A DNA stretch of 5,604 nucleotides from an uncultured bacterium (GCA_902826945.1 CADEGS010000155.1:5215-10818), one strand, 5' to 3'; numbered from the stretch's first letter, positions 1 through 5,604 are shown. Numbers and translations are program-made. The notes: a model not told the origin generated them from the sequence alone.

Positions 1-244
1 GGCGGGCGTGGAGCTCGAGCGACCGCTCGTGCGCGCGCTGCTCGCCTTCGGCGGCGCGGCGCTGTGCGCCTGGCTGTGGACGAGCGCGCGCGCGCAGGAG
101 CTCGCCGCGGGCGGGCTGGGCGCGCCGCCGGCGCGCTTCGCCTGGACGAGCGCGCTCGCCACGGGACTCCTCGCCCTGGCGCTGGGCCGCGCGCCGGGGC
201 GCTTGCCCGGGCTCTCGGGCCTGGCGCGGAGGCGCGCGGCGTGA
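1..244 (+). CDS. C-terminal part of a small membrane protein, probable MreD (5' end outside window)
   Basis: The reading frame is open from the first bases of the window and stops at TGA 242-244, so the true start lies upstream. A GTG at position 8 is in frame, but no ribosome-binding site can be seen in the few bases before it. About 80 residues are visible. They form two hydrophobic segments, around VRALLAFGGAALCAWLW and TSALATGLLALALG, separated by a Gly/Ala/Pro-rich loop, and end in an Arg-rich tail (LARRRAA). This fits the last two membrane helices of MreD, the inner-membrane component of the rod elongation complex, which is normally encoded just before PBP2. The assignment rests mainly on position: the stop overlaps the PBP2 start by 4 bases. 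MreD is poorly conserved in sequence, and another small membrane protein cannot be excluded. Confidence 0.5.
   Translation, partial: AGVELERPLVRALLAFGGAALCAWLWTSARAQELAAGGLGAPPARFAWTSALATGLLALALGRAPGRLPGLSGLARRRAA
228..232 (+). promoter_or_regulatory. Ribosome-binding site (GGAGG) of the PBP2 gene
   Basis: A perfect GGAGG lies 8 bases before the GTG at 241. It sits inside the last codons of the upstream membrane-protein gene. It settles the PBP2 start at 241 over any upstream in-frame alternative, because the domain content (a cytoplasmic Arg-rich tail followed directly by a membrane anchor) also begins there. Confidence 0.75.
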
Positions 245-3200
245 TCGGCCGGCGCACGCGCCCGCTGCTCGCGCTCTTCGCCTGCGGGGCGGCAGCGCTC
301 GCCCTGCGGCTGTTCCAGGTGCAGGTCGGCGAGCACGAGGTGTGGGCCGGCGAGGCCGCGCGCCAGGTCGGCTTCGGGCGCCTCCTGCCCTACCAGCGCG
401 GCTCGATCGAGGACGCCCAGGGCGTGCCGCTCGCGCGCGACAAGGAGACGCACCACCTGGTGCTCGTCTACCGCGACTTCCGCCGCGCGCACCCGCTCGG
501 GCTCCTGGCGCACGCGCGCTCGCTGCTCGAGGGCCGGCCGGTGCCGCTCTCCGAGGCGCACGAGGAGCTCCTGTACTGGACGCGCGAGCTCCTCTTGCTC
601 TCGCCCGCGGAGGTCGAGGCCTTCGGGCGCGGCGAGGCGCTGGCGAAGGAGAGCCTGGCGCTGCCGGCCGCGCGCGAGGAGGAGCGCGGCGTGCGCGCGC
701 GGCGCGCGTCCGACCTGCGCTTCTACGTGCGCCGCCTGCTCGACCTGCAGCCGCGCCAGTGGGCCGGGCTGCTGGGCGACCTCTCGAGCGAGGAGCGCGG
801 CCAGAGCTTCCTCGCGCTGTGCGCGCGGCGCGTCGACCGCGTCGACGACCCCGAGCGCGTGTGGGCGCGCGTCGAGGCGCGCCTGGCGCAGAGCGAGGAC
901 CACCTGCAGCGCCTGGCGCGGCGGCTGGCGTGGCCCGAGGACGACGGCCGGCAGCCGCTGGAGCGCCTGATCGCCGAGATCGAGGCCTCGCGGCGCTGGG
1001 TCGAGGACGCGACCGCGGCCAAGCTCTTCGGCGAGGCGGCCGGCTTCCCGCCCGGCCGCGTCGGCGCGGAGGTGCTGCGCGCGGGCTTCGACCTCGACTG
1101 GATCGCGCGCCTGCTCGGCTGGGACGCGCGCCGCCTGGACGAATGGGTGGTGACCGCGCGCCAGGGCTGGCTCGACGGCTGGCGCGACGGGTACGCGCTG
1201 CCGCACCTGGTCGCGGCGCTGCGCCTCGAGCCCGAGCCCGCGCCCGACGACGCGCTCGACCTCTTCGCCTCCCTGTTCCTGCCCCACGGCGCGCTCGAGC
1301 GCGCGCTCGACGGCGAGCCGGAGGCCTGGCGCGCGGCGGGCGCGCTCGACGTGCTGGGCACGCTGGCGGAGGTCTGCGCCCTGCCCGAGCCGCCGGCGCT
1401 GGCCGGCCTCGCGCGCGGCGCGCTGCCGTTCCAGGACCCTGCGCTGCGCGCGCTCGAGGTGCGTCCCGAGGTGCGCTGGCAGCGGCTCGACGCGCTGCTC
1501 TCCACGCCGCCCGAGGCGCCCGCGCTGGGGCGCGTCTTCGAGGCCGCCCTCGAGCCCTTGCGGGGCGTGCCGCGCCGCGGCGGCGAGGCGCTGGGCGAGG
1601 CGGCGCGCGTGCTCGTGGACGACTGGGAGCGCGCCTTCCAGGCGGCGCTCGCGCGCGGCGTCGGCCTCTTGCAGGAGGTCGCGCGCGAGCGCGGCGGAGC
1701 GGGGCGGCTCGTGCTCGACGAGGACCGCCGCGACCGCGCGCTCGAGCGCACGGACTACTTCCTCAAGGACTACGGCCTGCGGCCGCGCTCGCTCGTCCCG
1801 GGCGAGCCCGACTACGACGTCGTCTACCTGCTCTCGCGCTACGAGGAGTTCTACCCGGGCTTCGAGGTGCGCGAGGCGCGCGAGCGCGTCTACCCGGTGG
1901 CCGAGGGCGACCCGGCGCGGCTCGCCGGCCGCCTGCTCGGCCGCGTCTCGACGATCAGCGCCTTCGACGTGCAGAGCCAGCGCGCCGAGCAGCGCCGGCT
2001 GCGCGAGCTGCGCGACACGCGCCGGCGCAGCGACGACGAGGAGTCCGAGCTGCTCGAGCTGGTCGGCAAGGTGCTGCAGTCGGACGACGTGAAGGGCGTC
2101 TCCGGCCTGGAGCGCTGCCTGGAGCCCGAGCTGGTCGGCACGAACGGCTACTTCGAGACGCGCGGGCTGGACGACCTCTCGAGCGAGGCGCGCACGTTCT
2201 CGAGCGAGCCCGTGGACGGCCTCGACGTGCGCCTGACGCTGCGCTCGGACCTGCAGCGCGCGGCGGAGCGCACGCTGCGCGAGCCGCGGCCCGTGCCCGA
2301 GGACGAGCGCTTCGACTGGGCCTGGAACGCGGCGCCCGTCGGCGCCATCGTGCTGGCGACGGTGGACGGCGACGTGCTCGTCGCGGCCTCCGAGCCGGGC
2401 GAGGGCTCGCCGGACGTCGAGGACGCGGCCGGCCAGCGCGGGCTCGTGATCGACCGCACGCTGCGCATCCCCGACTTCCAGCCGCCGGGCTCGGTCTTCA
2501 AGCCCTTCGTGGCCGCCTGGGCGCTCGACCACTCCGGGCTCGACCCCGGCGCGACCGTCGTGTGCGGCCCGATCGAGCGCGGCGGCGCGGGCTACGCCGA
2601 CGTGCGCTGCCACCAGACGTGGGGCCACGGCCCGGTCGACCTGCGCGCGGCGCTGGTCGGCTCGTGCAACGCCTACTTCGCGTGGCTCGGCGAGCGCCTG
2701 ACGACCGAGGACTTCCGCGGGCTGGCGGCGCTCTTCGGCTTCGACCGCGCGACCGGCGTGCGCCTCGACCCCGAGGGCGGCCCGCTGCCGCGCGCGGCGC
2801 CGCTGGAGGAGACCCGGGCGCCGTTCCGCCGGCCGCTGAACGACTTCGAGCGCCGGCGCGCGGGCAACGGCCTGACCGTCGTCGAGTCCACGCCGGTGCA
2901 GCTCGCGCGCGCCACGATCGGGCTGGCGACCGGGCGCCTGCCTGCGATGCGCCTGGTCGGCGCGGTCGGCGGCGAGCCCGCGGCGCGCCGGCCGGCGGAG
3001 CGGCTGGACCTCTCGCCGGCCGGCCTGGACTTCGTGCGCTCGGCCCTGTGCGGCGTGACGAGCGAGCCGGGCGGCACGGCGCGCAACGCGCTCTCCCCCG
3101 TCGAGCTCGGCTTCGCCGTGGCGGCCAAGACCGGCAGCGCCGACATCGAGAGCCGCGCGCCCGAGGGCGAGGAGCAGAAGAGCGTCGTGCGCAAGCACAC

Positions 3201-3375
3201 CTGGGTCACCGGCTGGGTGCCCGCGAGCGCGCCGCGCGCGGTGTTCGTGATCTTCATGCACGACACCGAGAGCACGTCCTCGCACGGCGCGGTGTACCTG
3301 GCGCGGCAGTTCCTGCTGCAGCCCGAGGTGCTCGAGTGGCTGGCGAGCGAGGGCGTGCAGGGGGCGCGGCGGTGA
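241..3375 (+). CDS. mrdA: Penicillin-binding protein 2, elongasome transpeptidase with a greatly expanded pedestal region
   Basis: Class B penicillin-binding protein of 1044 residues that cross-links peptidoglycan during lateral wall growth, anchored in the inner membrane and acting in the periplasm with RodA. The GTG start overlaps the upstream stop (GTGA) and follows a GGAGG. Order of parts: a short basic tail (RRTR, residues 4-7); a membrane anchor at about 8-27; the conserved RGSIEDAQGVPLA at 53-65; a long helical region at about 85-520; pedestal return motifs (YEEFYPGFEV from 534, YPVAEGD from 551, SGLE at 621-624); and a transpeptidase domain from about 670 to 1030. The active site is complete: SVFK with Ser751 and Lys754, SCN at 808-810, and KTGS at 963-966, followed by HTWVTGWVP at 986-994. 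E. coli PBP2 has about 633 residues with its serine at 330, so roughly 420 extra residues precede the active site. The assignment to PBP2 rather than FtsI rests on these motifs and on the rodA neighbour. Confidence 0.93.
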   Translation: MIGRRTRPLLALFACGAAALALRLFQVQVGEHEVWAGEAARQVGFGRLLPYQRGSIEDAQGVPLARDKETHHLVLVYRDFRRAHPLGLLAHARSLLEGRPVPLSEAHEELLYWTRELLLLSPAEVEAFGRGEALAKESLALPAAREEERGVRARRASDLRFYVRRLLDLQPRQWAGLLGDLSSEERGQSFLALCARRVDRVDDPERVWARVEARLAQSEDHLQRLARRLAWPEDDGRQPLERLIAEIEASRRWVEDATAAKLFGEAAGFPPGRVGAEVLRAGFDLDWIARLLGWDARRLDEWVVTARQGWLDGWRDGYALPHLVAALRLEPEPAPDDALDLFASLFLPHGALERALDGEPEAWRAAGALDVLGTLAEVCALPEPPALAGLARGALPFQDPALRALEVRPEVRWQRLDALLSTPPEAPALGRVFEAALEPLRGVPRRGGEALGEAARVLVDDWERAFQAALARGVGLLQEVARERGGAGRLVLDEDRRDRALERTDYFLKDYGLRPRSLVPGEPDYDVVYLLSRYEEFYPGFEVREARERVYPVAEGDPARLAGRLLGRVSTISAFDVQSQRAEQRRLRELRDTRRRSDDEESELLELVGKVLQSDDVKGVSGLERCLEPELVGTNGYFETRGLDDLSSEARTFSSEPVDGLDVRLTLRSDLQRAAERTLREPRPVPEDERFDWAWNAAPVGAIVLATVDGDVLVAASEPGEGSPDVEDAAGQRGLVIDRTLRIPDFQPPGSVFKPFVAAWALDHSGLDPGATVVCGPIERGGAGYADVRCHQTWGHGPVDLRAALVGSCNAYFAWLGERLTTEDFRGLAALFGFDRATGVRLDPEGGPLPRAAPLEETRAPFRRPLNDFERRRAGNGLTVVESTPVQLARATIGLATGRLPAMRLVGAVGGEPAARRPAERLDLSPAGLDFVRSALCGVTSEPGGTARNALSPVELGFAVAAKTGSADIESRAPEGEEQKSVVRKHTWVTGWVPASAPRAVFVIFMHDTESTSSHGAVYLARQFLLQPEVLEWLASEGVQGARR
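493..1800 (+). other. Expanded helical region inside PBP2 (about residues 85-520)
   Basis: This stretch separates the N-terminal RGxIxDxxGxxLA segment from the conserved pedestal return motifs of PBP2. In ordinary PBP2 proteins the two are far closer together. It is rich in Leu, Ala, Arg and Glu, has few predicted strands by eye, and reads as a series of amphipathic helices. Three segments resemble one another: RELLLLSPAEVEAFG (115-129), RRLLDLQPRQWAGLLG (164-179) and ARLLGWDARRLDEWV (289-303). All fit a pattern of LL-x-hydrophobic-x-[P/A]-x-x-hydrophobic, similar to the LxxLLxLxxEEL-type helix pair found in pedestal domains of class B PBPs. The frame is uninterrupted, and codon use matches the rest of the gene. 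I do not recognise a named domain here. The boundaries are approximate. Confidence 0.65.
3359..3364 (+). promoter_or_regulatory. Probable ribosome-binding site of rodA (AGGGGG)
   Basis: A purine run, AGGGGG, ends 7 bases before the GTG at 3372 and lies in the last codons of the PBP2 gene. It supports the GTG that overlaps the PBP2 stop over the next in-frame GTG at 3384. In such GC-rich sequence a G-run is weak evidence by itself. The 4-base overlap is the stronger argument. Confidence 0.5.
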
Positions 3376-4577
3376 AGGCGCCGGTGTGGTCGTGGAAGGG
3401 GCAGCGGCCGCTCTCGGGCTGGCGCTCGGCCTTCGCGCTGCGCGTGCCCTGGGCGCGCGTGGACTGGCCGATCCTGTTCGTCGCGCTCGGCCTGGCGGCG
3501 CTGGGGACGCTCTTCGTGCACACGATGGCCGAGAGCGACCTCGACCACGGGCGCGAGGGCGTCGGCTTCGCCTCGCACCTGAAGAAGGTCTCCGTGGCGC
3601 TGCCGATGCTCTTCGTCGGCTTCGCGCTGCGGCCGCGCTGGCTGCGCCGCAACGCCTGGGCGGTGTACGGCGCGGCGATCGTGCTGCTGATGCTCGTGCC
3701 CGTCATCGGCGAGGAGCGCAACAACGCCCGGCGCTGGATCCCGATGCCGCTGGGCTTCGACCTGCAGCCCTCGGAGCTCGCCAAGCTGGGCCTGATCCTG
3801 GCGCTGGGCCGCGCGCTCTACCGCGAGCGCCTGCACGCCGCGCGCGCCTGGGCGCTGCCGGCCCTGCTCGCGCTCCTGCCGATGGCGCTCGTCGCGGCGC
3901 AGCCCGACCTGGGCACGGCGCTCACGATCGTGCCGGTCACGCTCGGCATGTGCTGGCTGGCCGGCGCGCGCGCGCGCGCGCTCGGCGCCATCGTGCTCGG
4001 CGCGCTCGCCCTGGGGACGCTGGCCTACGAGGGCGAGTGGATCCACGGCTACCAGCAGAAGCGCGTGGACACGTGGCTCGAGTGCTTCGACCAGGAGGCC
4101 CTGCGCGCCGGCCGCAACGGGGCGGCCTTCCATCCGTACCTGGCGCGCGTCTCGATCGGCAACGGGGGCGTGTGGGGCACCGGGCTCGGGCGCGGCGTCG
4201 CGAACCAGGCCGGCCACCTGCCCGAGCGCGAGAGCGACTCGATCTTCGCCGTCGTCGCCGAGGAGGCGGGCTTCGTCGGCGCGCTGGCCCTGATCGGCGC
4301 CTACCTCCTGCTCTCGGGGCTGCTCCTGGTCGCGTCGGGGCGCGTGCGCGAGCGCTTCTCGCGCCTCGTGGTGGGGGGGATCGGGCTGTACTTCGCCTCG
4401 CACTTCTTCATCCACGTCGGCGTCAACCTCGGGCTCCTGCCGATGACCGGGCTGACGCTGCCGTTCCTCTCGACGGGCGGGTCGTCCCTGCTCGCGAGCT
4501 TCACCGCGCTGGGCGTCGCTCTCGGCCTCGCGGCCCGTCCCGAGCCCTCCCTCGACCTGGACGCCTTCCGCGCATGA
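3372..4577 (+). CDS. rodA: RodA, SEDS-family peptidoglycan glycosyltransferase
   Basis: Polytopic inner-membrane enzyme of 401 residues that polymerises lipid II into glycan strands as the partner of PBP2. An N-terminal cytoplasmic stretch of about 30 residues precedes the first membrane helix (WPILFVALGLAALGTLF, from residue 32), and several further hydrophobic helices follow. Family motifs are all present: ARRWI followed by QPSELAKL (Q132-P133-S134-E135), QPDLGTA (D179), a periplasmic loop ending LPERESDSIFAVVAEEAGF, HVGVNLGLLPMTG (H348, N352) and LPFLSTGGSS (367-372 for STGGSS). Asp289 in the ESDSIF segment aligns with the Asp of the HTDFIF segment in E. coli RodA, considered catalytic. 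It is called RodA rather than FtsW because it sits directly after PBP2. The GTG start overlaps the PBP2 stop by 4 bases, and the TGA overlaps the next start by 4 bases, so translational coupling on both sides is likely. Confidence 0.95.
   Translation: MKAPVWSWKGQRPLSGWRSAFALRVPWARVDWPILFVALGLAALGTLFVHTMAESDLDHGREGVGFASHLKKVSVALPMLFVGFALRPRWLRRNAWAVYGAAIVLLMLVPVIGEERNNARRWIPMPLGFDLQPSELAKLGLILALGRALYRERLHAARAWALPALLALLPMALVAAQPDLGTALTIVPVTLGMCWLAGARARALGAIVLGALALGTLAYEGEWIHGYQQKRVDTWLECFDQEALRAGRNGAAFHPYLARVSIGNGGVWGTGLGRGVANQAGHLPERESDSIFAVVAEEAGFVGALALIGAYLLLSGLLLVASGRVRERFSRLVVGGIGLYFASHFFIHVGVNLGLLPMTGLTLPFLSTGGSSLLASFTALGVALGLAARPEPSLDLDAFRA
3964..3981 (+). repeat. (GC)9 dinucleotide tract inside rodA
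   Basis: Eighteen bases of strictly alternating G and C encode an Ala/Arg alternation (ARARAL) between two membrane helices of RodA. Alternating GC of this length can adopt Z-form DNA and may slip in replication. It is most likely a by-product of extreme GC codon bias. A shorter similar run of 12 bases lies at 84-95. Confidence 0.8.
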
Positions 4578-4852
4578 GCGAGGCGCGCGCGAGCGGCGGC
4601 GAGGGAGCGGCGGGCGAGCCCGCCGCCGACGCCTCGTTCGACGCCGGCGACATGGGCTGCGGCGAGCTCCTGGTCGAGCTGCGCGCGCGCCTCCTCGCGC
4701 TCGCGCCCGGCGCGCTGCTCGTCGTGCGCGCCAGCGACCCCGGCGCCGTTCAGGACCTGCCGGCCTGGTGCCGCGTCACCGGCCACCGGCTCGAGCGCCA
4801 CGAGCGCGACCGCTACTGGATCCGGCGCCGGCCGCAGCCGGCCGGCGCGTGA
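4574..4852 (+). CDS. TusA/SirA-fold sulfurtransferase-like protein
   Basis: Small cytoplasmic protein of 92 residues resembling the TusA family, which carries sulfur as a persulfide on a conserved cysteine. A Gly/Ala/Glu-rich N-terminal tail of about 24 residues precedes the fold. The first helix follows DMGCGELLVEL, with Cys29 at the place of the family's active cysteine, but the usual CPxP is replaced by CGEL. The strand ALLVVRASD and the motif LPAWCRVTGH (62-71, Cys66) follow, then a last strand YWIRRR. The ATG overlaps the rodA stop as ATGA and has no clear ribosome-binding site, so reinitiation after rodA is likely. Met27 (4652) could be an alternative start but would remove residues preceding the fold only just before Cys29. 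The same motifs recur in the gene at 5237, suggesting paralogous modules. The exact role (sulfur carrier, redox partner or regulator) is not determined by the sequence. Confidence 0.75.
   Translation: MSEARASGGEGAAGEPAADASFDAGDMGCGELLVELRARLLALAPGALLVVRASDPGAVQDLPAWCRVTGHRLERHERDRYWIRRRPQPAGA
4825..4848 (+). repeat. Perfect 10-bp GC inverted repeat at the end of the TusA-like gene
   Basis: The arms GCGCCGGCCG (4825-4834) and CGGCCGGCGC (4839-4848) are exact reverse complements around a 4-base CAGC loop. The hairpin would end 1 base before the TGA at 4850 and lie about 10 bases upstream of the ribosome-binding site of the next gene. No T-run follows, so it is not a classical intrinsic terminator. 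It may be a transcript-stabilising or translation-modulating stem, or chance in such GC-rich DNA. Confidence 0.5.
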
Positions 4853-4858
4853 CCCCCT

Positions 4859-4862
4859 GGAG
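4859..4862 (+). promoter_or_regulatory. Ribosome-binding site (GGAG) of the DsrE-family gene
   Basis: GGAG, within TGGAGAACGAG, lies 7 bases before the ATG at 4870 in the 17-base gap after the TusA-like gene. It fixes the start at 4870 rather than the in-frame upstream ATG at 4768, which falls inside the preceding gene. The junction also has a distinctly more A-rich context than the rest of the window, as expected for an independent initiation site. Confidence 0.75.
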
Positions 4863-4869
4863 AACGAGA

Positions 4870-5232
4870 ATGGTCCAACGCTTCTGCATCAGCCTCACCT
4901 GCGCCAAGAACGACGCCGACAAGGCCACCGTCGCGTTCGTCGTCGCCAACGCCGCCGTCGCCTCCGAGAAGGAGACGATGGTGTTCCTCTCGACCGAGGG
5001 CGTGCGCCTCTCCCAGCAGGGCTACGCCGACGACGTCGCCGAGAGCGGCTTCGCGCCGCTGCGCGAGCTGATGGCGAGCTTCGTCAAGGCGGGCGGCAAG
5101 ATCTTCGTCTGCTCGCCGTGCTTCAAGAAGCGCGACCTGGACGCCGCGCGGCTCGTGCCGGGCGCGTCGATCGTCGGCGGCGCGAGCCTGGTGGAGTTCC
5201 TCTCCGCCGGCGCCCCCTGCGTGTCGTACTAG
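4870..5232 (+). CDS. DsrE-family protein with a CxxC motif
   Basis: Cytoplasmic protein of 120 residues, typical length for the DsrE/DsrF-like family, whose characterised members (DsrE, TusD) accept and pass on persulfide sulfur. The sequence alternates strands and helices: a first strand RFCISLT with Cys6 and Cys11; a helix with DADKATVAFVVANAAVA; a strand TMVFLSTEGV (36-45); a helix PLRELMASFVKAGG; then the strand KIFVCSPCFKKRDL with Cys81 and Cys84. Cys81 lies at the position of the sulfur-carrying cysteine of DsrE and TusD, and the Cys81-x-x-Cys84 pair may allow disulfide or metal chemistry. A C-terminal segment SIVGGASLVEFLSAGAPCVSY ends with Cys117. The gene has its own ribosome-binding site, 17 bases after the TusA-like gene and 4 bases before the TusA-OsmC gene. 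Its codons are slightly less GC-extreme than those of its neighbours. The function is inferred from fold family and neighbours only. Confidence 0.8.
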   Translation: MVQRFCISLTCAKNDADKATVAFVVANAAVASEKETMVFLSTEGVRLSQQGYADDVAESGFAPLRELMASFVKAGGKIFVCSPCFKKRDLDAARLVPGASIVGGASLVEFLSAGAPCVSY

Positions 5233-5236
5233 CGCC

Positions 5237-5604
5237 GTGGACGGCTTTTCGGCCGACGCCATGTGCGACGGCGGCGACCTCGACTGCGGCAGCGGGCTGC
5301 TCCTGATCCTGCGCAACGCGCTCGAGCCGCTCGCGCCGGGGCAGACGCTGGAGGTGCGCAGCCGGGAGGCGAGCGTGGCGCTCGACCTCCCGGCCTGGTG
5401 CCGCATGGTCGGGCACGCGATCGTCGGCGACCGCCCCGGCGAGCAGGGCTCGCACAGCTGGTTCCTGCGCAAGGGCGGCGCGCGCGACGACGGCCTGCCG
5501 GCCGACCTCGAGCGCGCGCGCGCCTTCCGCTGGTCGGTGCGCGTGCGCGCGAGCGAGGGCATGCGCGCGCGCGCCTACGTGCGCAACCACGCCTTCACGA
5601 TCGG
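5237..5604 (+). CDS. TusA-like domain fused to an OsmC-like domain (3' end outside window)
   Basis: The frame stays open from GTG 5237 to the window edge, giving 122 complete codons. Residues 12-80 are a TusA-like module: GDLDCGSGLLLIL with Cys17, a strand TLEVRSRE, the motif LPAWCRMVGH (51-60, Cys55), and a closing strand SWFLRK. After a linker, residues from about 96 (AFRWSVRVRASEGMRARAYV, then RNHAFTIG) match the beginning of an OsmC/Ohr-type domain, whose members reduce hydroperoxides with two cysteines. Those cysteines would lie beyond the window. About half of the 46 core positions of the TusA module match the protein at 4574. As in that protein, the CPxP proline pair is missing. The GTG is 4 bases after the DsrE stop and lacks a clear ribosome-binding site. 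ATG 5261 (Met9) is an alternative start that keeps the fold intact. Confidence 0.75.
   Translation, partial: MDGFSADAMCDGGDLDCGSGLLLILRNALEPLAPGQTLEVRSREASVALDLPAWCRMVGHAIVGDRPGEQGSHSWFLRKGGARDDGLPADLERARAFRWSVRVRASEGMRARAYVRNHAFTI

Noticed and set aside
64..240. In-frame ATG at 64 as an N-terminal extension of PBP2
   Set aside because: The extra 59 residues are an Arg/Ala/Gly shadow of the upstream membrane-protein gene. The GGAGG and the membrane anchor both support the GTG at 241.
723..1751. Minus-strand frame of 342 codons opposite the PBP2 expansion
   Set aside because: Ser/Arg-rich shadow product without motifs. The opposite strand has a continuous frame linking canonical PBP2 motifs on both sides.
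342..3371. Open frame upstream of rodA in the same frame, which would make a 1411-residue protein
   Set aside because: The upstream part is Arg/Ala/Pro-rich shadow sequence of the PBP2 gene. RodA homology begins only after the GTG at 3372.
2673..4415. A long minus-strand open frame of 580 codons opposite PBP2 and rodA
   Set aside because: It lies opposite two well-supported genes, its product is low-complexity and Arg/Ala/Gln-rich without recognisable motifs, and long antisense frames are expected at this GC content.
4825..4860. Possible intrinsic terminator after the TusA-like gene
   Set aside because: The stem is strong but no T-run follows, and the next gene starts within 22 bases with a good ribosome-binding site.
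5118..5306. Plus-strand frame of 62 codons overlapping the DsrE and TusA-OsmC genes
   Set aside because: It is in a third frame, Arg/Ala-rich and without motifs. The real coding frames on both sides are covered by conserved protein motifs.
4813..5562. Minus-strand frame of 249 codons, and an overlapping one of 155 codons, opposite the DsrE and TusA-OsmC genes
   Set aside because: The plus-strand genes show clear family motifs. The antisense products are low-complexity.

Overview
This is a very GC-rich window (nearly all codons end in G or C) from a bacterium that builds peptidoglycan. It holds one tightly packed set of plus-strand genes and no identifiable promoter, terminator, RNA gene, CRISPR array or mobile element. 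The lineage cannot be fixed from the sequence. A high-GC Gram-negative such as a Planctomycetota- or Myxococcota-like organism would fit, but that is a guess from composition, GTG starts and gene content.

Layout: (1) positions 1-244 hold the 3' end of a small membrane protein, probably MreD. (2) 241-3375 is a penicillin-binding protein 2 (mrdA), the monofunctional transpeptidase of the elongasome, unusually long at 1044 residues. (3) 3372-4577 is RodA, the SEDS-family glycan polymerase that partners PBP2. (4) 4574-4852 is a small TusA/SirA-fold protein. (5) 4870-5232 is a DsrE-family protein with a CxxC motif. (6) 5237 to the window end is a TusA-like domain fused to the start of an OsmC-like domain, cut off by the window edge.

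The first three junctions are exact 4-base stop/start overlaps (GTGA, GTGA, ATGA), and the last two gaps are 17 and 4 bases. The window therefore looks like the interior of a single polycistronic unit with translational coupling. The first half is the classical mreD-mrdA-rodA elongation cassette. PBP2 and RodA act as a complex in the inner membrane, where RodA polymerises lipid II and PBP2 cross-links the strands. The second half is a TusA/DsrE/TusA-OsmC trio that suggests cytoplasmic sulfur transfer or thiol redox chemistry. Its joining to the cell-wall operon by a rodA/tusA ATGA overlap is an unexpected context.

The two most notable points are the roughly 430-residue, mostly helical expansion of the PBP2 pedestal region, and the sulfur-relay trio in which both TusA-like modules lack the usual CPxP motif but share a second conserved PAWCR..GH motif. 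There is no non-coding stretch longer than 17 bases.
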